Notes: generated by a model from the letters alone, not told the origin. DNA of 55,263 nt from Frankia sp. AiPa1 (GCF_023243075.1 NZ_JALKFZ020000165.1:1-55263); one strand, 5' to 3'. Counted from the stretch's first letter, positions 10,060-23,205 are shown. Translations and numbers: made by a program.

Positions 10060-11046
10060 TCAGGCGTTCTCGAGTAGATCCGGGGAGACACTCGCCTCGG
10101 TGTTGGGGATACCGAGGGCGTTGGCCCGCTTGTCGGCCAGTGCCAGCAGCCGGCGGATGCGCCCGGCCACCGCGTCCTTGGTCAGCGGCGGGTCGGCCAG
10201 GGCCCCCAGCTCCTCCAGCGAGGCCTGGGCGTGCTCGAGACGCAGCCGGCCGGCGGCCAGCAGATGCTCGGGCGCGTCCTCGCCGAGGATGCGCATCGCC
10301 GCCTGCACCCGCGCCCCGGCCGCGACCGCCGCCCGCGCCGAGCGGCGCAGGTTGGCGTCGTCGAAGTTGGCCAGCCGGTTCGCGGTCGCCCGGACCTCCC
10401 GGCGCATCCGCCGTTCCTCCCAGGCCAGCAGGCTGTCATGCGCGCCGATGCGGGTCAGCAACGCGCCGATCGCGTCGCCGTCGCGAATCACCACGCGGTC
10501 GACCCCGCGCACGTCCCGGCTCTTGGCCTGCACACCGAGCCGCCGCGCCGCGCCGACGAGCGCGAGCGCCGCCTCCGGCCCGGGAGAGGTGACCTCCAGC
10601 GAGCAGGACCGCCCCGGTTCGGTCAACGAGCCGTGGGCGAGGAACGCGCCCCGCCAGGCCGCCGCCGCGTCGCAGGCCGAGCCGGTGACGACCTGCGGGG
10701 GCAGGCCACGCACCGGCCGGCCGCGCTGGTCGAGCAGCCCGGTCGAGCGGGCGAGCTGTTCACCGTCGCGCTCGACCCGCACGATGTAGCGCACCGAGCG
10801 GCGCAGCCCACCCGCGGCGAGCACCGCCACGGTGGACGGGAAGCCGAACACCTCGGCGACCTCTCGGCGCAGCCGGCGCGCGGTCGCCCCGGTGTCCAGC
10901 TCGGCCTCGACGACGATTCGGCCCCCGACGATGTGCAGGCCGCCGCCGAAACGCAGCAGTGCTGCCATCTCCGCTCGCCGGCAACAGGGCTTCGCGACCC
11001 GTAGCCGGCTCAGTTCGTCCTTGACGGTGGCCGTCATCGCCGCCAC
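10060..11046 (-). CDS. whiA: sporulation transcription factor WhiA
   Basis: About 328 residues. WhiA is a conserved DNA-binding regulator of sporulation septation in actinomycetes, with a homing-endonuclease-like N-terminal part and a C-terminal helix-turn-helix. Recognisable stretches: [86 protein letters not shown] and the C-terminal [29 protein letters not shown], nearly invariant in the family. GTG 11046 is preferred because AAGGAGT sits about 8 bases upstream; the ATG three codons in is the alternative. It lies 5 bp after yvcK, so the two are cotranscribed. Confidence 0.95.
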   Translation of the reverse strand: MAAMTATVKDELSRLRVAKPCCRRAEMAALLRFGGGLHIVGGRIVVEAELDTGATARRLRREVAEVFGFPSTVAVLAAGGLRRSVRYIVRVERDGEQLARSTGLLDQRGRPVRGLPPQVVTGSACDAAAAWRGAFLAHGSLTEPGRSCSLEVTSPGPEAALALVGAARRLGVQAKSRDVRGVDRVVIRDGDAIGALLTRIGAHDSLLAWEERRMRREVRATANRLANFDDANLRRSARAAVAAGARVQAAMRILGEDAPEHLLAAGRLRLEHAQASLEELGALADPPLTKDAVAGRIRRLLALADKRANALGIPNTEASVSPDLLENA

Positions 11047-11051
11047 ACCGA

Positions 11052-12287
11052 TCACTCCTTGGCTTCGCCAGATGAGGTCCAGCGGACCACTCCGCCAGAC
11101 GAGGGGCACACCGGCCGGGCGGCTCCGTTGACCGGAGCCCCGGTCTGTGCCGGAGGCACGGCTGCCGCGGGTGCCGTGGATGCCGTGGATGCCGTGGATG
11201 CCGCGGATGCCGCGGGATCCTCCGCCGCGAACACTGCCTGGAAGGCTGCGGCAAGCCGGGCCGGGTCGTGCACGGACGCGTCCGGGACCCGCACCGGAGC
11301 CAGATAGAGCTGGGCACCCAGGCGGGCCGCCGCCGCGGCAAGCGGTTCGAGTTCAGGCACCGCCGTCGGATCCGCCAGGACCACGTCGAGGTGCAGGCCG
11401 GGCACATGCCGGCGCAACGCCTCCAGATGTGCCTGCGGGGTGTAGCCGGAGGTCTCCCCCGGTTGGGCCGCCAGGTTGAGCACCATGAGTGTGCGGGCCC
11501 GGGACGAGGTGATCGCCTGGCGCATCCCGGGCACCAGCAGGTGCGGCAGCATGCTGGTGTAGAGCGAGCCCGGCCCGAGGACCAGCCAGTCCGCGGCACG
11601 GGCAGCCGCCACCGCCTCCCGGCAGGCCACGGGTTCGGCTGGAGCCAGGCGCACCCCGCGCACCCGGCCGGTCGTGGTGGCCACCGCGGCCTGCCCGCGC
11701 ACCTCGCTGGTCACCTCAGGCGCGTTCGGGTCCAGCCCGGCGACGTCGGCGACGATGTCGATCCCCGCCGTCGCCAGCGGCAGCACCCGGCCCCGCACTC
11801 CGAGCAGCCCAGCGGCGAGGTCGAGGGCGGCCACCGGCGATCCGACGCGTTCGGCGAGCCCGGTGAGCACCAGGTTGCCGACGGCGTGCCCGCCGAGCGG
11901 ACCGGGCCCGCCGAAGCGGTGCTGGAACAGATCGGCCCAGGCCGCCGGGCCCCCGTCCGATCCGGCGAGGGCGGCCAGGGCCATCCGCAGGTCGCCCATG
12001 GGCAGCGCGCCGAGTTCGGCTCGCAGCCGGCCGGAGGACCCCCCGTCATCACCCACTGTCACCACCGCGGTGAGCGCCGGGGTCAGCCGGCGCAGCGCCG
12101 CCAGCGACGCGGCAAGGCCGTGCCCGCCGCCGAAGGCGACGACCGCCGGCGCCGGACGTGCCGCCGCCGACCCGCCGGGACCCTCGCCCGGACGCGGCAC
12201 CGCCCATGCGCCGTTCTGCCCGCCGGGCCGGATGATCGCCGAGCCACCCTGACCGCCGTCCTGCTCACCGGAACGGATCACACTCAC
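11052..12287 (-). CDS. yvcK: YvcK/CofD-family gluconeogenesis factor
   Basis: 411 residues from GTG 12287. The family binds UDP-sugars and is needed in some bacteria for growth on gluconeogenic carbon and for cell-envelope homeostasis; it is related to CofD phospho-lactate transferase. The core begins at [21 protein letters not shown] (nucleotide-binding loop), then [54 protein letters not shown] and [18 protein letters not shown]. Both ends carry extra low-complexity sequence: about 45 Gly/Pro-rich residues before the core, and an A/S/T tail with AST repeats. The start overlaps the rapZ stop by 4 bases (GTGA), so translation is coupled. Confidence 0.93.
   Translation of the reverse strand: MSVIRSGEQDGGQGGSAIIRPGGQNGAWAVPRPGEGPGGSAAARPAPAVVAFGGGHGLAASLAALRRLTPALTAVVTVGDDGGSSGRLRAELGALPMGDLRMALAALAGSDGGPAAWADLFQHRFGGPGPLGGHAVGNLVLTGLAERVGSPVAALDLAAGLLGVRGRVLPLATAGIDIVADVAGLDPNAPEVTSEVRGQAAVATTTGRVRGVRLAPAEPVACREAVAAARAADWLVLGPGSLYTSMLPHLLVPGMRQAITSSRARTLMVLNLAAQPGETSGYTPQAHLEALRRHVPGLHLDVVLADPTAVPELEPLAAAAARLGAQLYLAPVRVPDASVHDPARLAAAFQAVFAAEDPAASAASTASTASTAPAAAVPPAQTGAPVNGAARPVCPSSGGVVRWTSSGEAKE
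11172..11216. repeat. 9-bp tandem repeat in the 3' part of yvcK
   Basis: Five units of TGCCG(T/C)GG(A/G) in a row, coding for repeated Ala-Ser-Thr in the C-terminal tail of YvcK. They are in frame and outside the conserved fold. Confidence 0.92.
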
Positions 12288-13153
12288 TCCCGACCCAGGT
12301 CGCGGTGAACCACGCGGACGCCGACGCCGTCGGCCGCCAGGCGCGCGCCGATCTGCTCGGCCATGGCGACACTGCGATGCTTGCCGCCGGTGCACCCGAC
12401 CGCGAGGGTCAGGTAGCGCTTGCCCTCCCGGGCGTACCCCTCCCCCACCAGATGCAGCAGCGCCGCGTACTGGTCGAGGAACTCCGCCGCTCCCGACTGG
12501 GCGAGCACGTAGTCGCGGACCTGCGGATCCCGCCCGGTGTAGGGCCGCAGCTCCTCCACCCAGTGCGGGTTGGGCAGGAACCGGCAGTCGGCCACGAGAT
12601 CAGCGTCCAACGGCAGCCCGTACTTGTAGCCGAACGAGACGACGGTGGCGTTGAGCCGGTGCGCGCGGGGCTGCCCGAAGGAGGCGTCGATCTTCGCCCG
12701 AAGCTCGTGCACGTTGAGGTCGGTCGTGTCGAGCACGAGGTCGGCCTCGCCTCGTAGCTCGGCGAGCAGCGCCCGCTCCCGGCCGATACCGTCGACGACC
12801 CGCCCGTCGCCCTGCAGCGGATGCGGCCGGCGGACATGGTCGAACCGGCGGATCAGCGCGTCGTCGCTGGCTTCGAGGAACAGCATCCGCGGCTGCATGC
12901 CGCGGATGTCCAGGGACGCGACCGCCGCCCGCAGATCCGAGAAGAACGCCCGGCCCCGGACGTCCACGACCACGGCGATCCGGCTGACCGCCCCGCCGGA
13001 CCGATGACCGAGCTCGGCCATCGTCGACAGCAGCGCCGGCGGCAGGTTGTCCACGACGAACCAGCCGAGATCCTCCAGGCACTTCGCGGCCGTACTCCGC
13101 CCCGCCCCGGACAGGCCGGTGATGATGGCGAGCTCGAGAGTCGGCGTGGTCAT
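12284..13153 (-). CDS. rapZ: RNase adapter / nucleotide-binding protein RapZ (YvcJ family)
   Basis: 289 residues, normal length. P-loop ATPase/GTPase of the RapZ/YvcJ family, which in E. coli controls amino-sugar metabolism through small RNA decay; the actinobacterial role is not established. [32 protein letters not shown] shows the Walker A loop and family signature. [15 protein letters not shown] and RPHPLQ follow, and the C-terminal domain carries [16 protein letters not shown] and the highly conserved [14 protein letters not shown]. It overlaps uvrC by 4 bases upstream (ATGA) and yvcK downstream, forming the tightly coupled unit uvrC>rapZ>yvcK>whiA. Confidence 0.95.
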   Translation of the reverse strand: MTTPTLELAIITGLSGAGRSTAAKCLEDLGWFVVDNLPPALLSTMAELGHRSGGAVSRIAVVVDVRGRAFFSDLRAAVASLDIRGMQPRMLFLEASDDALIRRFDHVRRPHPLQGDGRVVDGIGRERALLAELRGEADLVLDTTDLNVHELRAKIDASFGQPRAHRLNATVVSFGYKYGLPLDADLVADCRFLPNPHWVEELRPYTGRDPQVRDYVLAQSGAAEFLDQYAALLHLVGEGYAREGKRYLTLAVGCTGGKHRSVAMAEQIGARLAADGVGVRVVHRDLGRE

Positions 13154-15654
13154 GACGTCCGCCCCGCGTCCGCATGCTCCGCCCGCCTGGCACGCTTCGC
13201 CTGGTCAGCGGGGTCAGCCTGGTCAGCGGGGTCAGGCTCGCCAGCGGGGCAGGCATCGTCGAGGATCTCCCCGGTGGTCGGGTTGACCGCGGGAGCCGGC
13301 GCGTCCGCCTGGCCCGGCGCCGTGCGGGCGAGGGTCGCGACGATCGCCTCCGCGGTCCGCGGACCGATCCCGGGCACCACCGCGAGTTCCTCGGCGCTGG
13401 CCGCGCGGATCTTCGTCACGGACCCGAACGCGCGCAGCAACGCCTTGCGCCGAGTCTCGCCCAGGCCCGGCACCTGGTCGAGCGCGGAGGCCACCATCGC
13501 CGTGGACCGCTTCTGCCGGTGGTAGGTGATGGCGAAGCGGTGCGCCTCGTCCCGCACCCGTTGCAGCAGGTACAGCGCCTCGGAGGCGCGGGGCAGAATC
13601 ACCGGCTCCTCGCTGTCCGGCAGCCAGACCTCCTCCAGCCGCTTCGCGAGCCCACACAGGGCCACCCCGCCGGGCCCGTCATCGATGCCGAGTTCTTCGA
13701 GCGCTCGTGCCGCGGCCGCGACCTGCGGCGCACCTCCGTCGACGACGACGAGGTTCGGCGGGTAGGCGAACTTCCGTGGCCGCCCGGTGTCCGGGTCGAT
13801 CGGCTGCCCGCCACCGACGACGGCCTCGCCGCCGACGGACACTGTCCGGGACGCTCCGTCCGGCGGGCCCGCTCCCCGCGCCGCGAGGCCGCTGCTGGCC
13901 GGGCCACCGCTGTCCGCCGGCAGGCCGCCATCCGTCACGGGGTCGGCCTCCGCCGGTAGGCCGGCGATCTCGCCGGTTCGCGCCTGTTCCGCGAGATACC
14001 GGGAGAACCTGCGGTGAATCGCCTCGTACATGCTCGCGACGTCGTCCTGCCCACGTGCCCGCGCCGCGCGACCGCCACGGGCGTTCTCGCCGCCCGTGCC
14101 TCTCACGTCAACGCCGCTCACGTCGGTGGCGCCGCGGTCGGTGGCGCCGCGGTCGGTGGCGCCGCGGTCGGTGGCGCTCAGGCTGGTGGAATTGCCGCGG
14201 ATGGAGAAGCGGCGGTACTCCGACTTGCGGGGCAGACCGTCCTCGAACACGACCATGCTGGCCACGATGTTGGTGCCCTGGATGTTCGAGACGTCGTAGC
14301 ACTCGATGCGCAGCGGTGCGTCCGGCAGGTCCAGGGCCTCCTGCAGCTCGGCCAGTGCCCGGCTGCGGGAGGTCAGGTCGCTGGCCCGCTTCGTGCGGTG
14401 CAGCGCGAGCGCTTGGGCGGCGTTGCGCTGCACCGTCTCCAGCAGGGTCCGCTTGTCGCCGCGTCGGGGCACCCGCAGCTCCACCCGGCCGCCGCGGGCC
14501 ACCGTCAGCAGTTCGGTCACGGCTTCGGCGTCAGGGGGCAGAACGGGCAGGAGGATCTCGCGCGGAATCCCGGCGCCCTCGACTTCCACACTCGCCCGCC
14601 CCGCGGGTCGGCGGGCGTCCCCCCGTACCCGGCTCCCGTCCTTCGACCCGACGACATCGGAGGCAGGAGCGGCGGGCACATCGACGTCACCCTCGACGGG
14701 GGTGCTCGGCGGGGCCACGCCATCGAGGTACTCCTGGGTGAGGAACTGCTCGACGAGATCGGCCGTGGTCACGTCCTCAACCTTGTCGACGACCCAGCCA
14801 CGCTGGCCCCGCACGCGCCCGCCCCGGACGTAGAAGATCGCGACCGCCGCCTCCAGCTCGTCCTCGGCGAAGGCGACCACGTCGGCGTCGGTGCCGTCAG
14901 GGAGCACGACCGCCTGCTTCTCGATCGCCCGCCGCAGGGCGCCAGCATCGTCGCGTAGCCGGGCGGCCCGTTCGTATTCCTGGGCCGCGGCGGCGTCGCG
15001 CATCTCGGACTCGATCCGCCGCAGGAACCGGCCGGTCTGGCCGGACATGAAGTCGCAGAAGTCCTCGACGATCTCCCGATGCTCGTTGGCGTCGACCCGC
15101 CCGACACACGGCGCGCTGCAACGGTCGATATATCCGAGCAGGCAGGGCCGGCCGACCTGGGTGGCACGCCGGAACACTCCGGCTGAGCAGGTCCGGGCCG
15201 GAAACACCCGCAGCAGCTGGTCCAGGGTCTCGCGAATCGCCCAGGCGTGAGCGTAGGGTCCGAAATACCGCACGCCCCTGCGCTTGGGCCCACGCATCAC
15301 CTGCAGGCGCGGAAACTCCTCGTGGAGGGTCACGGCGAGACTCGGATAGCTCTTGTCGTCGCGGTAGCGGACGTTGAACCGCGGATCGAACTCCTTGATC
15401 CAGGTGAACTCAAGCTGAAGGGCCTCGACCTCGGTGGTGACGACGGTCCAGTCCACCGCGCAGGCGGTCCGGACCATCCGCTGGGTGCGGGGATGCAGTG
15501 TGTGCGGAGCGGCAAAGTAGTTCGCCAGCCGGGCCCGCAGGTTCTTGGCCTTGCCGACGTACAGCACACGGCCGTGCTCGTCGCGGAAGCGGTAGACGCC
15601 GGGGGTCTCGGGGATCGAGCCCGGCGCGGGCCGGTAGGACGCCGGATCAGCCAT
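13150..15654 (-). CDS. uvrC: excinuclease ABC subunit C with large low-complexity insertion
   Basis: 834 residues, against about 600-700 for the family. UvrC makes both incisions during nucleotide excision repair. The GIY-YIG nuclease domain is near residues 14-95 ([30 protein letters not shown]), a zinc-less Cys-rich segment with [17 protein letters not shown] lies about 165-185, and a UVR motif follows. The RNase H-like nuclease begins at [24 protein letters not shown] and has VVDGG later. Two helix-hairpin-helix motifs end the protein ([20 protein letters not shown] and [15 protein letters not shown]). The extra length is mainly an insertion of about 120 residues inside the RNase H-like domain, after FSIRGN and before the [13 protein letters not shown] strand, containing ATDRG repeats. 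Confidence 0.95.
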   Translation of the reverse strand: MADPASYRPAPGSIPETPGVYRFRDEHGRVLYVGKAKNLRARLANYFAAPHTLHPRTQRMVRTACAVDWTVVTTEVEALQLEFTWIKEFDPRFNVRYRDDKSYPSLAVTLHEEFPRLQVMRGPKRRGVRYFGPYAHAWAIRETLDQLLRVFPARTCSAGVFRRATQVGRPCLLGYIDRCSAPCVGRVDANEHREIVEDFCDFMSGQTGRFLRRIESEMRDAAAAQEYERAARLRDDAGALRRAIEKQAVVLPDGTDADVVAFAEDELEAAVAIFYVRGGRVRGQRGWVVDKVEDVTTADLVEQFLTQEYLDGVAPPSTPVEGDVDVPAAPASDVVGSKDGSRVRGDARRPAGRASVEVEGAGIPREILLPVLPPDAEAVTELLTVARGGRVELRVPRRGDKRTLLETVQRNAAQALALHRTKRASDLTSRSRALAELQEALDLPDAPLRIECYDVSNIQGTNIVASMVVFEDGLPRKSEYRRFSIRGNSTSLSATDRGATDRGATDRGATDVSGVDVRGTGGENARGGRAARARGQDDVASMYEAIHRRFSRYLAEQARTGEIAGLPAEADPVTDGGLPADSGGPASSGLAARGAGPPDGASRTVSVGGEAVVGGGQPIDPDTGRPRKFAYPPNLVVVDGGAPQVAAAARALEELGIDDGPGGVALCGLAKRLEEVWLPDSEEPVILPRASEALYLLQRVRDEAHRFAITYHRQKRSTAMVASALDQVPGLGETRRKALLRAFGSVTKIRAASAEELAVVPGIGPRTAEAIVATLARTAPGQADAPAPAVNPTTGEILDDACPAGEPDPADQADPADQAKRARRAEHADAGRTS
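14122..14177. repeat. 15-bp tandem repeat inside uvrC
   Basis: Three full units of GTCGGTGGCGCCGCG (14122, 14137, 14152) and a partial fourth, encoding ATDRG repeats in the low-complexity insertion of UvrC. In frame. Confidence 0.95.
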
Positions 15655-15905
15655 GAACCGAGCCTACGGCGAGCATCATCCGGGACGGGCAGCACCTGCA
15701 CGTAACTATTTCATCACGCATAGCTTGCACCCTGGTCGGCGGGGTCCCCACTGTCGGCCCGCGGACCACCGCACGGCACGCCTGGAATCCAGGACGTAAA
15801 GTGATCACATCCACACCTTCCGGTGTTCGGGGCTTGCCCGCTGGCGCCCGGGGCGAGGGGCTGCGACCCTCGACCCACCGGATGGCGAGCCGAGGGAGCC
15901 AGCGC

Positions 15906-16319
15906 GTGTTTGGAAAGGACGTCACGGCGGAGTTCGTCATGGACGACGGGGCCGGCCGCGGGCGAGTCACGGTGTTCCAGATCTGCTGGCGTGCGTGCGA
16001 CCCGCTGGCGGTGTCGCTGGCGCTGGTCTCCCGTCCCGAGCACCCCGCGCTGCCGCAGGGTAACTGGGTCGCGCCGCGGGATGCGCTGCGCGCCGGGCTG
16101 GAACGCACCGTAGGCGACGGCGATGTGCGCATCAGTCCCGACCCGGTGCAGGGCGGCGTTCGTCTGGAGCTGGCCGACGGGGAGAAGAACACCGTCGTCG
16201 TGCTGGCGACCGGGTCGCTGCGCCGTTTCCTGGACCGGACCGAGCGGCTCGTGCCCACCGGCCAGGAACACACCGAGCGGGAGCTGGACACGGTGCTCGC
16301 CGACCTCCTGCAGGACTGA
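15906..16319 (+). CDS. SsgA-like protein, probably SsgB (sporulation/cell division)
   Basis: 137 residues from GTG 15906, the usual SsgB length. SsgA-like proteins occur in morphologically complex actinomycetes; SsgB recruits FtsZ to sporulation septa. Typical features: VTAEFVMDDGAGRGRVTVFQICWRACDPLAVSLAL, where the family aligns early strands; WVAPRDALRAGL; VRLELADGEKNTVVVLATGSLRRFLDRTERLVPTGQE. GAGGGAG sits about 9 bases before this GTG; the open frame extends upstream to 15801 but without family similarity. It is transcribed towards uvrA and away from uvrC. I am confident of the family but less so of the exact paralogue. Confidence 0.88.
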   Translation: MFGKDVTAEFVMDDGAGRGRVTVFQICWRACDPLAVSLALVSRPEHPALPQGNWVAPRDALRAGLERTVGDGDVRISPDPVQGGVRLELADGEKNTVVVLATGSLRRFLDRTERLVPTGQEHTERELDTVLADLLQD

Positions 16320-16393
16320 CCGCCCCGGAAGACGCAGAGTGCGGACGCGGACGCGGACGCCGACGGCGCCAGCCAGCCCTCGCCGCCGCCGTT

Positions 16394-19315
<2,922 letters not shown>

Positions 19316-19595
19316 CGTCGATCCCTCATGATCTTCCGGAAATCGGACCTGAGCGGCTGCCGCCATGCTACGGATGAGGTCCGACAGTTCTGGCGTGGCC
19401 ACCGCCCGGGGCAGGCACGCCGACCGAAATGTGACCGCCGCCGCAGGCGACCGTCGTCCTGTCCGCCACGATGCACTGAGCCCCACGACCGCACCGGGCC
19501 CCACGATGCGCCGGCAACCAGTGACGGCCGCGTCCACCTGTGGGGACAACTGTCCGCCGGCAGGTGGTGTTCCACCGACATCAGGGAGGCCACTG

Positions 19596-20258
19596 ATGAG
19601 CAACGCATACACCGGACAGGTCAGCGTCGGCGGTCCGGCCGACACCCGTCCTCTGCCCGGCCTGACGGTGACGAAGGTCGCCGTCGGCCCCATGAACAAC
19701 AACGCCTATCTCCTGCGCTGCCCCGACACCGGCGAGCAGCTGCTCATCGACGCCGCGAACGAGCCCGCCACTCTGCTCGACCTGATCGGCGAGGCGGGTC
19801 TGAGCACCGTGGTCACCAGCCACCGCCACGCCGACCACGTGCAGGCCCTCGCCGAGGTCGTCGCCGCCACCGGAGCGGCCACGCTCGCCCACGCCGACGA
19901 CGCGGACGCGATCCCCGTACCGACCACCCGCACCCTGCACGACGGCGACGAGGTGACCGTCGGCCGCGCTCGCCTGCGCGCCATCCACCTCGTCGGCCAC
20001 ACCCCGGGCTCCGTCGCGCTGCTCTACGACGCCGATCCCGCCGCCCCGCACCTGTTCACCGGCGACTGCCTGTTCCCCGGCGGTCCCGGCAACACCTTCG
20101 GCGACGCCGACGCCTTCACCACATTGATGGACGACCTTGAAGCGAAGATCTTCGGGCCGCTGCCGGACGCTACGTGGATCTACCCAGGTCACGGGTTCGA
20201 CTCGACGCTCGGCACTGAGCGTCCCCACCTCGCGGAGTGGCGGGCCCGCGGCTGGTAA
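19596..20258 (+). CDS. metallo-beta-lactamase-fold hydrolase (glyoxalase II-like)
   Basis: 220 residues. Binuclear zinc hydrolase fold with all metal ligands visible: TSHRHADHV (HxHxDH) near 84-91, [20 protein letters not shown] with the bridging Asp, and IYPGHG. The PMNNNAYLL segment at the N-terminus is typical of hydroxyacylglutathione-hydrolase-like members. The substrate cannot be told from sequence; in actinobacteria, which lack glutathione, it may act on a mycothiol thioester or similar. The ATG at 19596 has CAGGGAGG upstream. It is divergent from uvrA, with which it is also adjacent in other actinomycetes. Confidence 0.9.
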   Translation: MSNAYTGQVSVGGPADTRPLPGLTVTKVAVGPMNNNAYLLRCPDTGEQLLIDAANEPATLLDLIGEAGLSTVVTSHRHADHVQALAEVVAATGAATLAHADDADAIPVPTTRTLHDGDEVTVGRARLRAIHLVGHTPGSVALLYDADPAAPHLFTGDCLFPGGPGNTFGDADAFTTLMDDLEAKIFGPLPDATWIYPGHGFDSTLGTERPHLAEWRARGW

Positions 20259-20581
20259 CCCGGCGATCGCGATCCCCAGCCGAAGGGGGCAGCGGACGAT
20301 CCGTCTAACCGTCTAAGGCGTCCCCCGGTACGACATGGGGGGATTCGTCATGCGACAGACCTGCATCACCTCGACCGACTCACCGCGGCGCCGGCTCATG
20401 GACACCACCGAGCTAGCGCGCGTGTCCGGTTGTGATCACAGCCCTGGGGAGCCCTGACCCGGATCACCGCCACCCCGACCCTCGCGCAGGTGATCAAGAA
20501 CCTCAGGCGAGGCTGCGCCAAGATGCGGCTACCTAGTCCCCAAAGCCCGGTTGCCGCGCATAAGGGTGTTGCCCCCTGTCC
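20259..20581. other. intergenic region without a clear gene
   Basis: 323 bp. A 40-codon open frame from ATG 20335 to TGA 20457 (MGGFVMRQTCITSTDSPRRR and on) has no recognisable homology and no good ribosome site. Nothing else stands out. Confidence 0.35.
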
Positions 20582-21136
20582 TCATGACTCTGCGCGAGGA
20601 CGGATCCGCTCCCATACACGTCGAACGAGACCGGGACGAGGATTCGGGGGTGTAATTGGTACTGGCGGTGGGAGCGCCGGCGGCTGCGCCGAAATGGGCG
20701 ATACCAGAGGCGGCGGTGTCAACTGTGGCTCGGTTCCCGACGTAGGCGGATGCGCCTCGTCCGAACCAGTGGGGAGAGCGGGGTTGGTTGGATCGAGCCG
20801 GGAAATTTGCGACGGCGACAGGCGATCATCTCCCACGTTGGACGTCGGAGGCGTGAGCCCTGGCCTCCAAGAGGATGGGGCGAAGCGGTCGTCCTCTTCG
20901 TCACCCTCATCGCTATCCGCTTCGACGCCGTCGTCATCCACAGCTTCCGGTTCATCGCGAGTAATCTCGCTCTCCAGCTGACAGGCGAAGCACGCGTCTT
21001 CGATGTCCCCGATGCACGGGCAGTCTGCGCCATCCATCAACATCGACTTCCCACTTGCAGGGTCAACGAGAGAGCGCAGGCACTTCAGGCATTCCGCCGA
21101 ATGCGCTACCTCCGACCCAGTACCGAAGATGTCCAT
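20582..21136 (-). CDS. hypothetical protein with Cys-rich N-terminus, acidic centre and Pro-rich tail
   Basis: 184 residues, not recognised. The first 60 residues hold seven cysteines in CLKC and CPC...ACFAC arrangements, which could form a small metal-binding knuckle. The centre is strongly acidic (EAVDDDGVEADSDEGDEEDD), and the C-terminal 70 residues are Pro/Thr-rich, ending in a basic helix RRVWERIRPRAES. Codon choice is less extreme than in flanking housekeeping genes, suggesting an accessory origin. No good ribosome site is seen before ATG 21136, so the start and even the reality of the gene are uncertain. Confidence 0.45.
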   Translation of the reverse strand: MDIFGTGSEVAHSAECLKCLRSLVDPASGKSMLMDGADCPCIGDIEDACFACQLESEITRDEPEAVDDDGVEADSDEGDEEDDRFAPSSWRPGLTPPTSNVGDDRLSPSQISRLDPTNPALPTGSDEAHPPTSGTEPQLTPPPLVSPISAQPPALPPPVPITPPNPRPGLVRRVWERIRPRAES

Positions 21137-21273
21137 TGGCCGACGATCGCAGAGCTGACGCGCCGGTACGGACCTGTTGGCCCGGAATGCTCGGCTCGGT
21201 CACCAGGTCGGCGGTGCATCTCCGGTAGCCACCAGTCACGCACGGGCTGTGGGCAGCGGGTCGCCGCGTGGCG

Positions 21274-22011
21274 TTACTCGGCGGGTTCCTCGCCGATCCG
21301 GGCCCGCCCAGTGTCGGTGACGAGCACGCCGCCTTCCAACTGGGTCAGAAGCCCCTCACGGGCCGCGCGGAACACCCATACCTCCACCAAGCCCGGTTCG
21401 AGAGCGAGGCGCAGGGCGAGAACAGCGGGGTGCAGCGGATGACGCCGGCTGGGCTGCTCCGCGGCGATCGCTGCCCACATCTCCCGGTCAACCAGCGGTG
21501 CCCGCCGGATCCTCTGGACATGGTCCAGCCCAGGACGAGTGGCAGACCAGTACCGCCCCTCGGAGAGGCCGAGCCAGCCGGCGGCAGCGTACGTCGCCAG
21601 CCGCAAAGCCAACCAGGTCCGATCGGCCGGCCCTGCGGGGACGTCGAGCTGTGCGGCGATGCAGTCGGTGGTGGTGTCATACGCCTTCGGGTGGGTGCCG
21701 ATGATCGCCGTCCACAGCTCCCGGGGACTGATCCCCGCGGCGGGGCGGCATGCGGTGCTGCGCAGCTCGGGGAACGCGGCCAGCCGGTAGACCGCCGTGC
21801 CGTGCCGGGTTCGATCGGCGGCCAGCAAGCCCAGCGCGGCCAGCACGTCGAGGGTCCGGCCGATGTCCGGGGTGAGGAGGCGCATCCGGTCGGCGACCCG
21901 CTGGGCGGTGAACCGGTTCAGATGATCGGCTGCCCGCCGGTGCGCCCAGTTCAACGCCTGGTGCAAGGCGGCAGGGTCGACCGCGGCGACGGGAGTCGGC
22001 CGTGGAGTCAC
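21274..22011 (-). CDS. conserved-type hypothetical protein, winged-helix-like, coupled to 129-aa gene
   Basis: 245 residues from GTG 22011, which overlaps the stop of the preceding gene by 4 bases (GTGA). Not recognised with certainty. The N-terminal half (ALNWAHRRAADHLNRFTAQRVADRMRL followed by LDVLAALGLLAADRTRHGTAVYRLA) looks like a helix-turn-helix plus wing. The C-terminal half repeats the pattern at lower strength and ends with GLLTQLEGGVLVTDTGRARIGEE. It is the last gene of a likely DUF397 > 129-aa > 245-aa transcription unit beside a divergent XRE regulator, so a regulatory or DNA-associated role is plausible but unproven. Confidence 0.7.
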   Translation of the reverse strand: MTPRPTPVAAVDPAALHQALNWAHRRAADHLNRFTAQRVADRMRLLTPDIGRTLDVLAALGLLAADRTRHGTAVYRLAAFPELRSTACRPAAGISPRELWTAIIGTHPKAYDTTTDCIAAQLDVPAGPADRTWLALRLATYAAAGWLGLSEGRYWSATRPGLDHVQRIRRAPLVDREMWAAIAAEQPSRRHPLHPAVLALRLALEPGLVEVWVFRAAREGLLTQLEGGVLVTDTGRARIGEEPAE

Positions 22012-22397
22012 GATCCGGCCTGCGACAGGGTCTTGTCGACGGACTCGGGGTCGCTGGCGCGGGGAAGCCGGTCCAAGGCCCCCGTGCGGACAGCGGCAAC
22101 AAGGACACCCCATACGGGGCGGGGAAGCCGGACGGTGGTGAGGTGCAGATAGCCGAACACGATCTGTACTTCGTCGTCTGCGAAAAGGATTCGACCGAGG
22201 TACGGGCCGACCGGCGCCCAGCCCTCACCGGACGAGCCGATCAACTCCTCGGCTCGGATACCGGTGGCGATCGCCTGCCAGACAACCCCGGGGATCCGAA
22301 TCTCGTCATCGACACCGACAACGCGGTAACCGATCACGGTTTCGTTGTCCGCACGGCTGACACGGATGGTGGGAGTGGGTGTGGCCGGGCTAGGCAT
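22008..22397 (-). CDS. hypothetical protein, small soluble
   Basis: 129 residues, not recognised. A Pro/Thr N-terminus (MPSPATPTPTIRVSRADNE) precedes a beta-rich body: VIGYRVVGVDDEIRIPGVVW, PYLGRILFADDEVQIVFGYLHLTTVRLPRPVWGVL. There are no cysteines or membrane segments. GGAGAG lies about 4 bases before ATG 22397. Translation is coupled to the next gene by a 4-base overlap. A GC-rich hairpin lies in its leader. Confidence 0.7.
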   Translation of the reverse strand: MPSPATPTPTIRVSRADNETVIGYRVVGVDDEIRIPGVVWQAIATGIRAEELIGSSGEGWAPVGPYLGRILFADDEVQIVFGYLHLTTVRLPRPVWGVLVAAVRTGALDRLPRASDPESVDKTLSQAGS

Positions 22398-22420
22398 GAT
22401 CTCTCCAAGCTGAGCCCCGC

Positions 22421-22458
22421 CCGCAGCGGGCTGCGGCCGGCACCGCGGGCGGGGAGCT
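22421..22458 (-). terminator. GC hairpin between DUF397 gene and 129-aa gene
   Basis: CCCCGCCCGC at 22425-22434 pairs perfectly with GCGGGCGGGG at 22445-22454, and an outer AGCT/AGCT pair extends it across a 3-nt bulge. It starts about 25 bases upstream of the 129-aa start codon. It could be a partial terminator or attenuator within the operon, or a leader structure. Confidence 0.5.
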
Positions 22459-22506
22459 GTGGGGGTCCGCCCGCTGGCGTGCGGACGACCCGGTCAGCGG
22501 ATGCGG

Positions 22507-22776
22507 TCAGGTGATGTCGTCGAACTCGCCGTCCTGCACCGACGCGAGGAACACGGCGGCTTCGTTGCGGGAGAACGCGAGCGCGACATCCGGGTTCTTC
22601 GAGTCGCGGAGCAGGACACCGCCGCCGTAGCTGGCGACCTGGACGCACATGCCGCCGGCGCCGTTGCTGCGGCTGCTCTTGCGCCAGGCCAACCCGTCGA
22701 GGTTGACGCCGGTGATATCGGGCTTGATGTCGTCGGGGTCGAACTCGTCGACGGGGATGAGATTCGGAGCTGGCAT
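22507..22776 (-). CDS. DUF397 protein, partner of XRE-type regulator
   Basis: 89 residues. The DUF397 signature is clear: GLAWRKSSRSNGAGGMCVQVASYGGGVLLRDSKNPDVALAFSRNEAAVFLASVQDGEFD. Such small proteins are encoded beside helix-turn-helix regulators of the WhiJ/BldB-associated type in actinomycetes and are thought to modulate them. CTGGAG is about 9 bases before ATG 22776. The gene is divergent from the XRE regulator at 23206 and may be followed in the same transcript by two unknown genes. Confidence 0.88.
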   Translation of the reverse strand: MPAPNLIPVDEFDPDDIKPDITGVNLDGLAWRKSSRSNGAGGMCVQVASYGGGVLLRDSKNPDVALAFSRNEAAVFLASVQDGEFDDIT

Positions 22777-22834
22777 CCGCAGGTCTCCAGACGTGAGAAG
22801 GCGGGGCAGGGATGTCTGCCCGCGCCTGGGGCGG

Positions 22835-22926
22835 GGCTGCCCTACCCGCGGGCCCATCACGGGCGTGATCACTCCGAACCGGCAGGGAGCCGGGCCAGGC
22901 ACGCCACGGATGCGGGTAGGGCAGCC
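22835..22926. promoter_or_regulatory. 15-bp inverted repeat in the DUF397/XRE divergent promoter region
   Basis: GGCTGCCCTACCCGC at 22835-22849 recurs exactly, inverted, at 22912-22926, with 62 bp between the arms. The pair lies in the divergent region between the DUF397 and XRE starts (22777-23205). The core CCTACCCGC also occurs at 24989-24997, just upstream of the lipoprotein gene of the same locus. A pair of operator half-sites is a reasonable reading. Confidence 0.6.
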
Positions 22927-23205
22927 GTCTGGCGCCGCCAACCCGGGGGAGCTGGCAGCTTCATCAGCCCGCTACGTCCGCGGTCAATGCGGACAGACGG
23001 GCATCGGCTGGGGGTTCCGGACGCCACCGTCCAGGGAGAGAATCTGTCCGTTCGAGTGGCGATCCGGTTACCTTGCCGACATGAGCAAGTCTCTAAACGC
23101 CACCGGGCGGCTGCCAGACGTGCGCGGGTGATGTGCGGTGCTGTGCGATGTGCGCTGACGTGCCGGTCGCGTGCGATGGGCCAGCCGAAACGGGGAGGGG
23201 ACGCG

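Noticed and set aside
14122..14177. Direct repeats as a CRISPR array
   Set aside because: The units are contiguous 15-mers without spacers and lie in the uvrC reading frame.
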